64,000 nt of DNA, taken from Ascidiimonas aurantiaca. Its GTDB lineage: Bacteria > Bacteroidota > Bacteroidia > Flavobacteriales > Flavobacteriaceae. A model generated the notes under the pieces. That model was given only the letters and a program-made list of their open reading frames with translations, was not told where the DNA came from and ran no database searches. Below, piece after piece: positions 53,424 to 62,286 of the stretch. The stretch covers positions 62,001 through 126,000 of the forward strand of contig NZ_JBBEWR010000004.1 in the NCBI RefSeq assembly GCF_037646345.1. Reading direction: 5' to 3'. The first letter of the stretch is position 1. Each line of letters opens with the position of its first letter. The position numbers and the translations under genes are program-made.

Positions 53424-54059
53424 TTATTGGGTTTTAAATTGTAATTCAGGTTGTTTTCTAATGGGTTCCATAGGAACTTTAAAGGTGACCTCTCCGGTTT
53501 TTAATCCGAGATCTTCTATAGTTATAAACATGTATTCTTTTTCTATAATACGGGGTTCTTTGGGATATACCATAAGCAGGGTGGTACTCTTGCTCATACC
53601 GTACATTCTGGGATAGATATAATCCAGCATCGCAATGGTATCTCTGGCCGGGGTATAAAAGTGAATGCTCTGTGCCATGCCAAAACTTAACTGGTTTACC
53701 ATCGCACCAAAGCGGGCCCGGTTGCCGGCAAAACCTGTTAGGATCTCTTCGTTATTTTTGGATACAGACAGATTAAAATACAGGTAGTTACCGTAATGGC
53801 TGCGCAGGCTGTCCAGTTGGGAAAGAGAGAGGCCGGTACCTGCATCTTGTGCCACTAACAGATCGGTCGGTCGGTACGTAAGGGTAAAGGTAACCCCGTT
53901 TATATTTTTATGATGCCGGTATCCGTTCTCTTCCTGGGCAAGGTATTCGTTAAGGGCCTGTTCGGTTTCAAAAACCGGGGGCTGTGAACAACTCAAACCC
54001 CCCCAAAGGAGAAGCAGAGACGAGGCATATCGAAAAAAGAAAGGTTTAAGACAACACAT
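53424..54059 (-). CDS. Lipoprotein of the Rhs operon, function unknown
   Basis: This 211-residue protein has a lipobox (LLLWGGLSC, C24) after a basic N-terminus and a mature part of mixed alpha/beta, with the blocks QALNEYLAQEENGYRHHKNINGVTFTLTYRPTDLL (in part) and STTLLMVYPKEPRIIEKEYMF. No catalytic motif is visible. It lies 9 bases before the giant shell gene and may tether or present it at the outer membrane. I do not recognise the family. Confidence 0.75.
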   Translation of the reverse strand: MCCLKPFFFRYASSLLLLWGGLSCSQPPVFETEQALNEYLAQEENGYRHHKNINGVTFTLTYRPTDLLVAQDAGTGLSLSQLDSLRSHYGNYLYFNLSVSKNNEEILTGFAGNRARFGAMVNQLSFGMAQSIHFYTPARDTIAMLDYIYPRMYGMSKSTTLLMVYPKEPRIIEKEYMFITIEDLGLKTGEVTFKVPMEPIRKQPELQFKTQ

Positions 54060-54064
54060 ATACT

Positions 54065-54598
54065 TTATACGCCTTTATATTGTTTATTAAGCCCGTCCAG
54101 TACCTCTTCGGTAAGGTCTGTAGCATCGTCTGCATACATGATACTGCCGTTGCCCCCGGCACCGAATATGATTTTATACCCCTTTTCTTTGCCGTACTCC
54201 TTTACATAATCATTAATATCGTTAATGACTGTTTGGGTCATTTTCTGGTCTTCCTCACGAAGTTGGCGCTGCATAGCCTGTTGGTAATTGTTAATTTGTT
54301 GTTGTTTATTGGCCAGCAGTTCCTGTTTTAGCGCTCTTTCTTTCTCTGTATAAGAAGCCTGTTCTTTTTCATAGGCCTGGAGTTCCTTTTGCCAACCCGT
54401 CATAAGGCTGTCTGTATTGGCTTTCATTAGGGCTGCTTTGGCATTAAAAGCATCCCGCTCTACTTTGGTACGTTTGTACCCTTCCAGTAGTTTGTTTACG
54501 TCAACATACACCAGTTCGGTAGCAGATTGGAACCAGAAAAAGGAGAAAATGCTGGCGGCAAATGCCAGTAGTGCCAAAGGAAAAGATAGTTTTTGCAT
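54065..54598 (-). CDS. OmpH/Skp-family periplasmic coiled-coil protein
   Basis: This 177-residue protein has an N-terminal hydrophobic signal or anchor, the Skp-type strand VYVDVNKLLEGYKRTKVERD and a long coiled coil (60-130, ELLANKQQQINNYQQ), followed by the closing YKIIFGAGG segment of OmpH. Skp proteins hold unfolded outer-membrane proteins. An extra copy dedicated to this operon could carry the giant secreted shell across the periplasm, which is inference. It lies 5 bases before the lipoprotein gene. Confidence 0.85.
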   Translation of the reverse strand: MQKLSFPLALLAFAASIFSFFWFQSATELVYVDVNKLLEGYKRTKVERDAFNAKAALMKANTDSLMTGWQKELQAYEKEQASYTEKERALKQELLANKQQQINNYQQAMQRQLREEDQKMTQTVINDINDYVKEYGKEKGYKIIFGAGGNGSIMYADDATDLTEEVLDGLNKQYKGV

Positions 54599-54619
54599 AG
54601 TTGTTATGAGGGTTTGTAT

Positions 54620-55372
54620 TTAGTTTATATGGGTTTTTGTGTTTATTAGTTTCTGTAATTGGGTTTCTAAAAGGCTTAGGCGTTTTTCCAGCTTTTTATT
54701 GGCCTCTTTTTGTACCTGTAGTTTTTCTTCCTGTTGCAGAGTATAAAGCGTCAACTCTTCTATTTTTTCTAACAGCCGTTTATTCATTTCCCCCAGCGCA
54801 ATACCATTCTCTTCTACTTCTTTAGCAGACGGGATATTAATAAGGTGCCCCTTTTCCTGTATATGTTGTTTTACTTGTTGCAGGGAGGGGAGGTGATAAC
54901 CATCCTCAAAAACATAATCGGCCCAATTGGCTTCTACCTTAATCTCTTTGGCTCTTATTTTTCCATTTACAGATAGTTTAAAAGCGCTTACAGTATTGGT
55001 GCCAATCCCTACATTACCGTCCACTGTATTTATGACGACTGCGTTCCATCTAAGCCCACCGGATAAATTTGGGTTCACGATTCCTATGCCGAACAGGTTT
55101 TCGCCGAAATTTTCTGAGAAGCCAACGTTTGCCCCAACAATACCGCCATCCTGCCTGAATTTAAGTATTGGATTATTTAATTCATTGTCATTATTGGTAT
55201 CAGCTTCCAATTTGAATACGGCATCACCCTCGGTACCTGAAGAGACATGTAATTTCCCTGAAGGTGCTGTAGTACCAATGCCTACATTACCGGAAGCAGG
55301 AAAGGTATTGGTCTGCGCCTGAAAGCCTGTGTTTATAGCGCAAAGCATTAAAAAAAGAATATGTTTTTTCAT
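54620..55372 (-). CDS. Tail-fibre-like secreted protein with coiled-coil tail
   Basis: This 250-residue protein has a signal peptide (NTGFQAQ), then NVGIGTTAPSGKLHVSS and GNVGIGTNTVSAFKLSVNGK repeats, the signature found in phage tail-fibre and S74-type chaperone-containing proteins, then a DGYHLPSLQQVKQHIQEKGHL segment and a C-terminal coiled coil (190-250). It is the first gene of the Rhs operon. It may give a trimeric adhesive or guide structure, which is inference. Confidence 0.8.
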   Translation of the reverse strand: MKKHILFLMLCAINTGFQAQTNTFPASGNVGIGTTAPSGKLHVSSGTEGDAVFKLEADTNNDNELNNPILKFRQDGGIVGANVGFSENFGENLFGIGIVNPNLSGGLRWNAVVINTVDGNVGIGTNTVSAFKLSVNGKIRAKEIKVEANWADYVFEDGYHLPSLQQVKQHIQEKGHLINIPSAKEVEENGIALGEMNKRLLEKIEELTLYTLQQEEKLQVQKEANKKLEKRLSLLETQLQKLINTKTHIN

Positions 55373-55979
55373 ACAATACTGTGATTTATAATTACATTCT
55401 TCCCTGAAAGAAGCAAGCTATACAGAGATGGAGGGAATCTAAAGAAGGATGTGTACGAAAAACGTTTTTCAGGTTTCCTTACAGGGCGCATGACTACACC
55501 CGTATAGCAGGATTTGTTTAACCTTACTGTGACACCATAACAAAAAAACCGGGGCATTTTAAAAAATCATTTGTTTAATTTACTGAAGGCTAAACTCTTA
55601 TAAAAGAAATAAGCGATCCTGTGTTAGTGTAGTGGTTGTTCTATGTGCTTAAAAGTACATATTATTTCAGAATTTTCAACTTTTTTAACAGTCATGAATA
55701 GGCTAAAAAGCGCCTTTTTACAGGTGCTTTGGTGCTTTTTTGTAAGATAAATATTTGGTTTTTAAATAATTATTGGACCTTATAAAGCAGGTTTAAAAAA
55801 TGAAAAAAATTAAACTATCTTTAATCTCATGATTTATAGCGCCTGTTTTTAAGCACAGAAACCTTGTTTTTCCTGTATCCTTGCTGAAAAAGAGCGTTAA
55901 AATGTAGCTTTTTTAATAAAATTGCCTTCCGTTTTGCAAAAAAAGTTGATATTTTTGAGGGCTACCATTTACAGTTATC
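55373..55979. other. Intergenic region between divergent toxin and secretion operons
   Basis: About 600 bases, very AT-rich, hold no convincing gene. A short minus-strand frame (55369-55557) has a poor composition and is rejected. A hairpin with GU pairs (AAAGCGCC / GGTGCTTT, 55707-55730) is followed by a T-run and could end an unseen short RNA. The region must contain the promoters for both operons; a -7 motif for the plus-strand one is at 55950. Confidence 0.5.
55950..55957 (+). promoter_or_regulatory. -7 element of the secretion cluster
   Basis: TATTTTTG matches the Bacteroidota -7 consensus and would start transcription near 55964, 16 bases before the pseudopilin ATG. The nearest TTG lies only 13 bases upstream, shorter than usual, so this is tentative. 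Confidence 0.45.
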
Positions 55980-56393
55980 ATGAAGAAAAATTCAGGTAAA
56001 TACAGAGTTCCTGCTTTTAATTTGCAGGAAATGCTCATCGTTCTCGCTATCATAGGCATTCTTTTACTTATTGCGTTACCCAACCTGATGCCTCTTATTA
56101 CCAGAACGAAAGCCGTAGAGGCGCAAACACAGCTAAAATACCTGTACAATGCGCAAACTACTTATAGGTATATGTACTCGAAATACACAATGGATTTTCA
56201 GGAACTGGATTTTGAACCGCCCAGAACGGTTAATGAGAATGGTACGGCCAATTATGTATATGAACTTGTAGAAGCAGGAAATGCCACTTTTAAGGCACGG
56301 GCTACTGCGATAACCGATTTTGACGGGGATGGTATTTTTAATGTCTGGGAGATCGATGAGAACGGTACGCCCCGACAAATTGTGAAAGATTGA
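55980..56393 (+). CDS. Type II secretion/pilus pseudopilin (GspG-like)
   Basis: The 137-residue protein has a 12-residue basic leader and the class III cut site A12|F13-N-L-Q-E17 followed by a 20-residue hydrophobic helix (MLIVLAIIGILLLIALP). Glu at +5 is kept, while the usual Gly at -1 is Ala. The globular part contains DFDGDGIFNVWEIDENG (around 115-131), an EF-hand-like calcium loop, consistent with GspG, which needs calcium. It is the only pilin in the cluster. The stop overlaps the next gene. Confidence 0.83.
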   Translation: MKKNSGKYRVPAFNLQEMLIVLAIIGILLLIALPNLMPLITRTKAVEAQTQLKYLYNAQTTYRYMYSKYTMDFQELDFEPPRTVNENGTANYVYELVEAGNATFKARATAITDFDGDGIFNVWEIDENGTPRQIVKD

Positions 56394-56875
56394 TGCTCAT
56401 ACTCAAAATGTTTTTGGTGTTCGTTTTTTTTTCGATATTTTATCAGGACGTAAAAACCAGGTATGTACATGTGCTCTTGTTTCCTGCCATTGCATTACTG
56501 GCGGGCTTCGTGCACTACTCTAAAACCATATATCCTGTATTCCTGTACAACATAGGCTTTAACTTCTTAGTCACTTTAACTATTTTAGGCATCCTTTTTT
56601 TGTATAGCAAACTGGTGCTTAAATCACCTTTTTTAAACCATACCTTCGGGTTGGGTGACCTTTTGCTTTTTGCAGCCCTGAGCGTTGCTTTCCCGGTATA
56701 TACTTTTATAATTCTTTTTGTTTTTTCAATTTTGTTCAGTATGGTTATACACCCCCTTTTTAAAAGTGGCAGTACCCAGCCTACATTACCTTTGGCGGGC
56801 TATATGTCTTTATTTTTTGCACTGGTGTTCCTGATCAATATATTTTTTGGGTATCCTAAACTTTATGATATATAG
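56393..56875 (+). CDS. A24-type prepilin peptidase (catalytic domain only)
   Basis: The 160-residue polytopic protein carries both aspartates of A24 peptidases: D19 in YQDVKTR and D89 in FGLGD (86-89). It lacks the N-terminal methyltransferase domain of PilD, so it would cut but not N-methylate pilins. The neighbouring pseudopilin is the obvious substrate. The ATG overlaps the stop of the pilin gene (TGATG); a TTG one codon upstream is an alternative. Confidence 0.82.
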   Translation: MLILKMFLVFVFFSIFYQDVKTRYVHVLLFPAIALLAGFVHYSKTIYPVFLYNIGFNFLVTLTILGILFLYSKLVLKSPFLNHTFGLGDLLLFAALSVAFPVYTFIILFVFSILFSMVIHPLFKSGSTQPTLPLAGYMSLFFALVFLINIFFGYPKLYDI

Positions 56876-56878
56876 AGT

Positions 56879-58291
56879 ATGGCAGAAAACCGGTTTCAAA
56901 TACCCGTAACCTTACAGCAGCTTATTTCACCAGAACAGGCTTTTCATTACCGTATTATACCGGTAGAGGCCCAAAACGGGCATATCACTTTTAAGACCGA
57001 TAGTAAAACCCCGCGTGAACTTAAAGCAGAACTCTCTGTGGTATTTGGGAAAACCGTACAGTTGCTTGCAGAAGAAACTCAGGTACTTGATATCTATCTG
57101 TCTTCCAACTTTAGAAAATCGCGATCATCTCGCTCTGAAAACCTTACTTTTACGCCAGATTTCCTTGAAAAAGTGCTGCAAACCGCCAAAGAAATAGGAA
57201 GCAGTGACATTCACTTTGAACCCTATGAAGAAAAATGCCGTATCCGGTTCAGGCTCGATGGGAAGCTGGTTGAGCAATATAACATTCCCATAGAAGAATA
57301 TCCGGTGATCATTAATAAGATCAAAATAAAAAGCGGGCTCGATATATCAGAAAAACGTTTGCCACAGGACGGGCGTATTACCGTAAACAGAGGGTTTGAT
57401 GAGTTTGATATACGGGTTTCATCCCTGCCCACACTGCACGGTGAAAAAATAGTACTTCGTATTCTCAGCAAAGATACCAGCAACATACAGTTAAAAGACC
57501 TGGGTTTTACCGACTATGAACTGCGTATTTATAAAGAGTCTATTCGTAAACCCAACGGCATTATACTCATTTCGGGTCCAACAGGATCTGGTAAGACCAC
57601 CACGCTTTACGCCACCTTAAAACTGTTAAACGATACAAAAACCAACATACTCACTATAGAAGACCCCATAGAATATACCCTTGAAGGCGTAAATCAGGTA
57701 CAGCTCAAAGAAAACATTGGTCTGGATTTTGCTTCGGCCCTGCGTACTTTTTTGCGTCAGGACCCCGATATCATTATGGTAGGAGAGATACGAGACGTAA
57801 AAACCGCCAATATGGCCATAAGGGCCGCACTTACGGGCCACCTGGTACTATCTACCATTCATACCAACTCAGCATGGGCCACTATTTCACGACTTATAGA
57901 TATGGGAGTACCCCCGTTCCTTATAGCCAGTACACTTAACGTAAGTCTTGCCCAGCGCCTGGTACGAAAGCTTTGTAACCAATGCAAACAGGAAAAAACC
58001 ATTTCGCCGGAGTTGTTCCCGCAAAACTATCAAATACCCAAAGACCTCCACAGGCATTATGAGGCCGTAGGTTGTAATGACTGCTTTCAAACGGGATATG
58101 CAGGACGAAAAGCAGTATATGAGATCATACCTATTGGAGGAGAACTAGTTCAATGTATTAAAATGAATGAACATGATATAAGTGCCTACCTTGCGGAAAA
58201 CCATATAAAAACATTAAAAGACAATGCCATAGAACTTGTGCGGGAAGGAGAAACTTCAGTAGAGGAGGTCTATGCCCTGTTAACCGACTGA
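56879..58291 (+). CDS. GspE/PilB-family secretion ATPase
   Basis: The 470-residue ATPase powers pseudopilus extension. Walker A GPTGSGKTT starts at residue 233, the Asp box DPDIIMVGEIRD lies near 295 and the His box STIHTNSAWATISRL near 322. A zinc-binding tetracysteine (CNQCKQ and CNDC) near 365-402 is present, as in GspE. The N-terminal domain is the short T2SSE_N type. It lies 3 bases after the peptidase gene. Confidence 0.92.
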   Translation: MAENRFQIPVTLQQLISPEQAFHYRIIPVEAQNGHITFKTDSKTPRELKAELSVVFGKTVQLLAEETQVLDIYLSSNFRKSRSSRSENLTFTPDFLEKVLQTAKEIGSSDIHFEPYEEKCRIRFRLDGKLVEQYNIPIEEYPVIINKIKIKSGLDISEKRLPQDGRITVNRGFDEFDIRVSSLPTLHGEKIVLRILSKDTSNIQLKDLGFTDYELRIYKESIRKPNGIILISGPTGSGKTTTLYATLKLLNDTKTNILTIEDPIEYTLEGVNQVQLKENIGLDFASALRTFLRQDPDIIMVGEIRDVKTANMAIRAALTGHLVLSTIHTNSAWATISRLIDMGVPPFLIASTLNVSLAQRLVRKLCNQCKQEKTISPELFPQNYQIPKDLHRHYEAVGCNDCFQTGYAGRKAVYEIIPIGGELVQCIKMNEHDISAYLAENHIKTLKDNAIELVREGETSVEEVYALLTD

Positions 58292-58293
58292 AT

Positions 58294-60480
58294 ATGATTA
58301 GAAAAATTACGCTACTTTTGGCATGTACTGCCTGCTTTATCCTCAATGCTCAGGAAGCTAACCGTATTGAAAGCATACGTAATCAGTTAGAGGCCCTTTC
58401 TGTTGAGAGCAAAGGCCTTACCGAAAACCTTAAGGTAAATATTGATGTAAGAGATGTAACCCTTTCCAATTTTCTTATAGCCGTATCTCAGGTACACAAA
58501 GTAAACCTCAATGTGGCACCCGAGTTGAATCAAATAAAACTGGTAAACAATTTTTCAGAAGTAACCGTTGCCGACCTGCTGGTATTTTTGTGTAAAGAAT
58601 ATGAACTCGATATTAATTTTACCGGAAACATACTTTCCATTTACAAATATCAGCCCCCTGCAGAAGTACCTGAAAAAAGAGAAATACCCGTAGTGTATGA
58701 TGCTCTTAATAACCGTATCTCTTTTGATATAAAAGCAGACAGGCTGTATGATGCTTTTCGTGCTATTATGGATGCTACCGGGCAAAATATGGTGTTTTCC
58801 CCCCAAATTGAGAATGAGCGCATTACCTCTTACATAAAAAGTGCCTCGTTTGAAGAGGCCATGCAAATGATGGCGCTTACCAATAATCTCACCTATCAGA
58901 AAAGTAAAGACGGCTTTCATTTATTTGACCGGGAGTTTACTGCTGCAGGTATCGAAGGGCAGCCGGCAGGCACAGGGCGTATTCCTATTACCCGGCGTAT
59001 CCCCGATTTTCATTACCGAATTCTGGATACCGTAAACAAAATACTAGAAGTGAATTTTGTAGATATTCCCATAAAAGATATTATCTATACCATAGGGAAC
59101 GATCTGAGCCTTAATATTTTTACTGCCCGCTCCCTTGATGGTGCAGGGAATGCCACCTTCAAAACCCGGTACATAAGCTTCGATGCCCTGCTCGATAAGA
59201 TATTTGAGAGCGGGCAACAGGTAGCAGAAACACCGCAAAACGGGAATATACCCCAGGGTGCACAATCCGGATTTCAGAATACCGCCCCGTCCCGCCAAAA
59301 CTTTACTTACAAAAAAGAAGGGAACACCTATTTTTTTGGAACGGCAGATCAGTTAAGTGTACGAAAAATAGAGATCATACGCCTTATGCACCGCTCTGTA
59401 GAGCTTTTGGGAGATCCTCAGGGCAATGCCGGATCCACACGCAGTGCCGGCAGAACAGCCCAGGCAGGTGCTCCCTTCTTTGCCGGAGCCGGTCAAAACA
59501 CCTCCTTTCAGGGAGGGCAGGGCTTTAATAACCCCATGCAACCCAGAAATACCAACCTTGTTCAACAAAATCAGAACCAGGGAGGCAGTGGTGCCATAGG
59601 GTCTTTAACCGATATCTTACCCGAAGAGATACTGGGAAGCCTGGATATTAAAACCGATATAGAACTCAACAGCTTTTTTGTGAGTGGCCCCGCAGCCGAG
59701 GTAAACCGTTTTAAAGCCTTCCTGAAACAGATAGATGAACCTATTCCTTACATACTCATTGAAGTAATGTTACTGGAAATAAACCGAAGTGCCACCGTTG
59801 AGACCGGTATTAGCTGGGGGATTGGCGAAGAGCCTACACAAACCCAGGGGGGGATCTTTCCCGAAGCAGACATTACCCTGGGGGCCAAAACCATTAACCG
59901 GGTTATTGGAGGGTTTGACGGCTTTGTAAACATTGGAAAAGTAGTTCCCGAATTTTATGCCAACATTAAAGCCATGGAGGCCAACGGTAATATTAAAATA
60001 CGATCTACCCCCAAATTATCTACCCTTAACGGTCACCGTGCTACCCTTTCCATAGGAGAGACCACGTATTATGTACTTACACAACAAAACTTTTTTGGAG
60101 CACAAATACCACAAACCTCAGAATTCCGAAATTATGTGCCCATTGATGCCGAACTTGCCATAAGCATACGGCCGTTAGTGTCAGGCGACGGACAAATCAC
60201 GCTGGATGTGAATGTAATTCAGTCAGATTTTAACGGAGAGCGTATTGACAGTGAAGCGCCCCCCGGACTTAACTCCAGAGAATTCAGTTCCATAATCCGG
60301 GTACGTGACCAGGATATGGTAGTATTGGGCGGACTGGAAGAAAAAGTGCGTAATGATTCCGGAAGAGGCGTACCTTTCCTTTCACGTATACCCGTTATTA
60401 AATGGTTTTTTAGCAGGCGTGTTCGTGAAGACTCCCGAAAAAAACTCACCGTTCTTATAAAACCTACCGTATTTTATTAA
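58294..60480 (+). CDS. Secretin (GspD/PilQ-like outer-membrane channel)
   Basis: This 728-residue protein has a signal peptide (to about residue 20, LNAQ), N0/N1-type domains (40-280), a Gly/Gln/Asn-rich low-complexity linker (about 325-440) and the secretin barrel (480-728), with PYILIEVMLLEINRSATVETGISWG and the closing VVLGGLEEKVRNDSGRGVPFLSRIPVIKWFFS block (in part). It forms the outer-membrane exit of the machine. Its stop overlaps the next ATG (TAATG). Confidence 0.92.
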   Translation: MIRKITLLLACTACFILNAQEANRIESIRNQLEALSVESKGLTENLKVNIDVRDVTLSNFLIAVSQVHKVNLNVAPELNQIKLVNNFSEVTVADLLVFLCKEYELDINFTGNILSIYKYQPPAEVPEKREIPVVYDALNNRISFDIKADRLYDAFRAIMDATGQNMVFSPQIENERITSYIKSASFEEAMQMMALTNNLTYQKSKDGFHLFDREFTAAGIEGQPAGTGRIPITRRIPDFHYRILDTVNKILEVNFVDIPIKDIIYTIGNDLSLNIFTARSLDGAGNATFKTRYISFDALLDKIFESGQQVAETPQNGNIPQGAQSGFQNTAPSRQNFTYKKEGNTYFFGTADQLSVRKIEIIRLMHRSVELLGDPQGNAGSTRSAGRTAQAGAPFFAGAGQNTSFQGGQGFNNPMQPRNTNLVQQNQNQGGSGAIGSLTDILPEEILGSLDIKTDIELNSFFVSGPAAEVNRFKAFLKQIDEPIPYILIEVMLLEINRSATVETGISWGIGEEPTQTQGGIFPEADITLGAKTINRVIGGFDGFVNIGKVVPEFYANIKAMEANGNIKIRSTPKLSTLNGHRATLSIGETTYYVLTQQNFFGAQIPQTSEFRNYVPIDAELAISIRPLVSGDGQITLDVNVIQSDFNGERIDSEAPPGLNSREFSSIIRVRDQDMVVLGGLEEKVRNDSGRGVPFLSRIPVIKWFFSRRVREDSRKKLTVLIKPTVFY

Positions 60481-61670
60481 TGAACAGACTTACAGACATC
60501 CTATCCATAAAACAGTATTTCACCGGGCTTGAATACTTTGCCTATGGCGATGATGCCATATGGTATGCTACACAGGTCTGTAAAAAGAAAAAAGAAATTG
60601 AACGGGAGTCTGCAACCTCATACACCAGTATCAAAGAAGTAAGTGCCGGTGTAAAAAGCGATCCCGTATGGCTGGTAGTACATTCTCCTCAGGTAATTAC
60701 AAAATTTATACGGGAACAGGGCACACCCGAGCAACTGGTACAACGCATTTTTCCCGATCTTAACCCCGATGAATTTTATCTGGAAGTGCGAAAGTTTAAA
60801 GAAGTCACTGCATTGTCAATCTGTCGTAAAACCTATGTAGATCAGTTACTAAATGAATTAAAAGGCTCAAAAATAAACAGTATAGGGTTTTCTCTGGGGC
60901 CTCAACCCCTTTCATGGCTGTTAGAAGTAACCACCTACTCTTCATTTGCCTATAATGGACATGAATTGCATATTTTGGAAAAAGAGACCCGAATAGAACC
61001 AGCTTCCGATCCCAACAAAGAATACGATATTAACGGAATACATACTTCAGGGACCTATCTGTTGAGCCTCGGAGCTGCACTGGCTCCCTTTTTCAATACA
61101 GATACAGAAGCTACCAATTTTGGAGAGGTGCTGCAAACATTTAAAAGCGAGCATAAAAACCGTACTTTCTTTAAAAATTTTGCGCGCTTTGCCGTAGCTA
61201 TTTTGCTGGTAACCTTACTCATCAATTTTTTTGTGTTTAATCACTACTATCAGAAAACAGAGGCACTACAGCAAACCCTTCAGGTAAATGATGCCAACCG
61301 TACCAAACTTTTAAAGTTGAATGAAGAAGTTACCCAAAAGCAAAAACTGGTAGAAGACATGATCGCTTCTTCCTCTTCCCGAAGCTCTTTTTATCTGGAT
61401 CAGATCATTTCTTTAATGCCCTCTACCTTGCTTTTAAATGAAGTAGATTATCAACCCATAAAAAAACGTGTAAAAGAGAATGAAGAGATCCTGGTATTTG
61501 AAAACCAGATGCGTATGTATGGAACATCGGTGAGCAGTGAAGATTTTTCCACCTGGATAGAACAACTGGAACGATTGGATTTTACAAATACAGTAGAGGT
61601 CATAAACTATGGGCAAACCGGTAAAACAGAAGCCGGTTTTGCACTTTCCATAAGCTTAAGAGATGAATAG
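60480..61670 (+). CDS. GspL/PilM-N-like assembly protein
   Basis: This 396-residue protein has a cytosolic N-terminal domain of about 230 residues, one membrane helix (FARFAVAILLVTLLINFFVF, about 235-255) and a periplasmic coiled-coil plus ferredoxin-like tail. The layout is that of GspL or fused PilM-PilN. Sequence similarity is weak and the name rests on layout and operon position after the secretin and before a PilO-like gene. Confidence 0.7.
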   Translation: MNRLTDILSIKQYFTGLEYFAYGDDAIWYATQVCKKKKEIERESATSYTSIKEVSAGVKSDPVWLVVHSPQVITKFIREQGTPEQLVQRIFPDLNPDEFYLEVRKFKEVTALSICRKTYVDQLLNELKGSKINSIGFSLGPQPLSWLLEVTTYSSFAYNGHELHILEKETRIEPASDPNKEYDINGIHTSGTYLLSLGAALAPFFNTDTEATNFGEVLQTFKSEHKNRTFFKNFARFAVAILLVTLLINFFVFNHYYQKTEALQQTLQVNDANRTKLLKLNEEVTQKQKLVEDMIASSSSRSSFYLDQIISLMPSTLLLNEVDYQPIKKRVKENEEILVFENQMRMYGTSVSSEDFSTWIEQLERLDFTNTVEVINYGQTGKTEAGFALSISLRDE

Positions 61671-62175
61671 TAAAACCAGAAATATAGCTTTGGTCAGTGG
61701 CTTTGTTTTAGCCTGTGTAATCTGTTATGTTTTTGCATTTTCAAAAACCTTTGACGCCAGAACATCTTTTAAGGATCTTGAGAAACAGGAAGCCCTTTTT
61801 GAAGATATTCCCAAGCAATTCTCACTGCTCAATCAGAAAATGCAGTATTATGACTCCCTTCTTAACCGTTACCAGCTTACCGAAACCTCCATACAAAACA
61901 ACCTGCTTAAAACCATTAACCGAAAAGCGACCGAACTGGATATTAAAGTAGTACAGTTTAATGAACCCCATGTTTATAGTATGGGAGAGCGCTCAAAAAA
62001 CACCTATGGTTTTACATTAGAAGGGGATTTTGCAAACCTTATTTCCGTACTTCACCACCTCGAGCAAAACACCAAATATGGAGAGGTGCTTACTATGCGT
62101 TTTGTAAAAGAAAAAAACCACCGCAAGGGTACCTATTATTTACAACTAAGTGTACTTCTTCAAAACCGAAACTAA
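61663..62175 (+). CDS. GspM/PilO-like assembly protein
   Basis: This 170-residue protein has an N-terminal membrane helix (ALVSGFVLACVICYVFAF), a coiled coil (35-75) and a periplasmic ferredoxin-like domain (80-170, TYGFTLEGDFANLISVLHHLEQN), the layout of PilO and GspM. It overlaps the GspL-like gene by 8 bases. The cluster ends here; GspF, the usual membrane platform, is not in it. Confidence 0.7.
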   Translation: MNSKTRNIALVSGFVLACVICYVFAFSKTFDARTSFKDLEKQEALFEDIPKQFSLLNQKMQYYDSLLNRYQLTETSIQNNLLKTINRKATELDIKVVQFNEPHVYSMGERSKNTYGFTLEGDFANLISVLHHLEQNTKYGEVLTMRFVKEKNHRKGTYYLQLSVLLQNRN

Positions 62176-62223
62176 TTTCCTTTCTTCTATTTTCAATAAA
62201 AAAATAACTGTTGTTATATTAAA

Positions 62224-62241
62224 AAAGTAAGATCTTACTTT
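62224..62241. promoter_or_regulatory. Perfect 18-bp palindrome after the secretion cluster
   Basis: AAAGTAAGATCTTACTTT is a perfect palindrome in the 111-base gap after the PilO-like gene. A T-rich stretch follows, so it could be a small terminator or an operator for the next gene. Confidence 0.45.
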
Positions 62242-62286
62242 CTTTAAAAATCTGTTTTTGACAACATTTAACAGATAATTAATTTA

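Noticed and set aside
55369..55557. Small minus-strand frame before the tail-fibre gene
   Set aside because: Composition is unlike neighbouring proteins, with no signal peptide, domain or promoter; the start of the tail-fibre gene is well placed without it.
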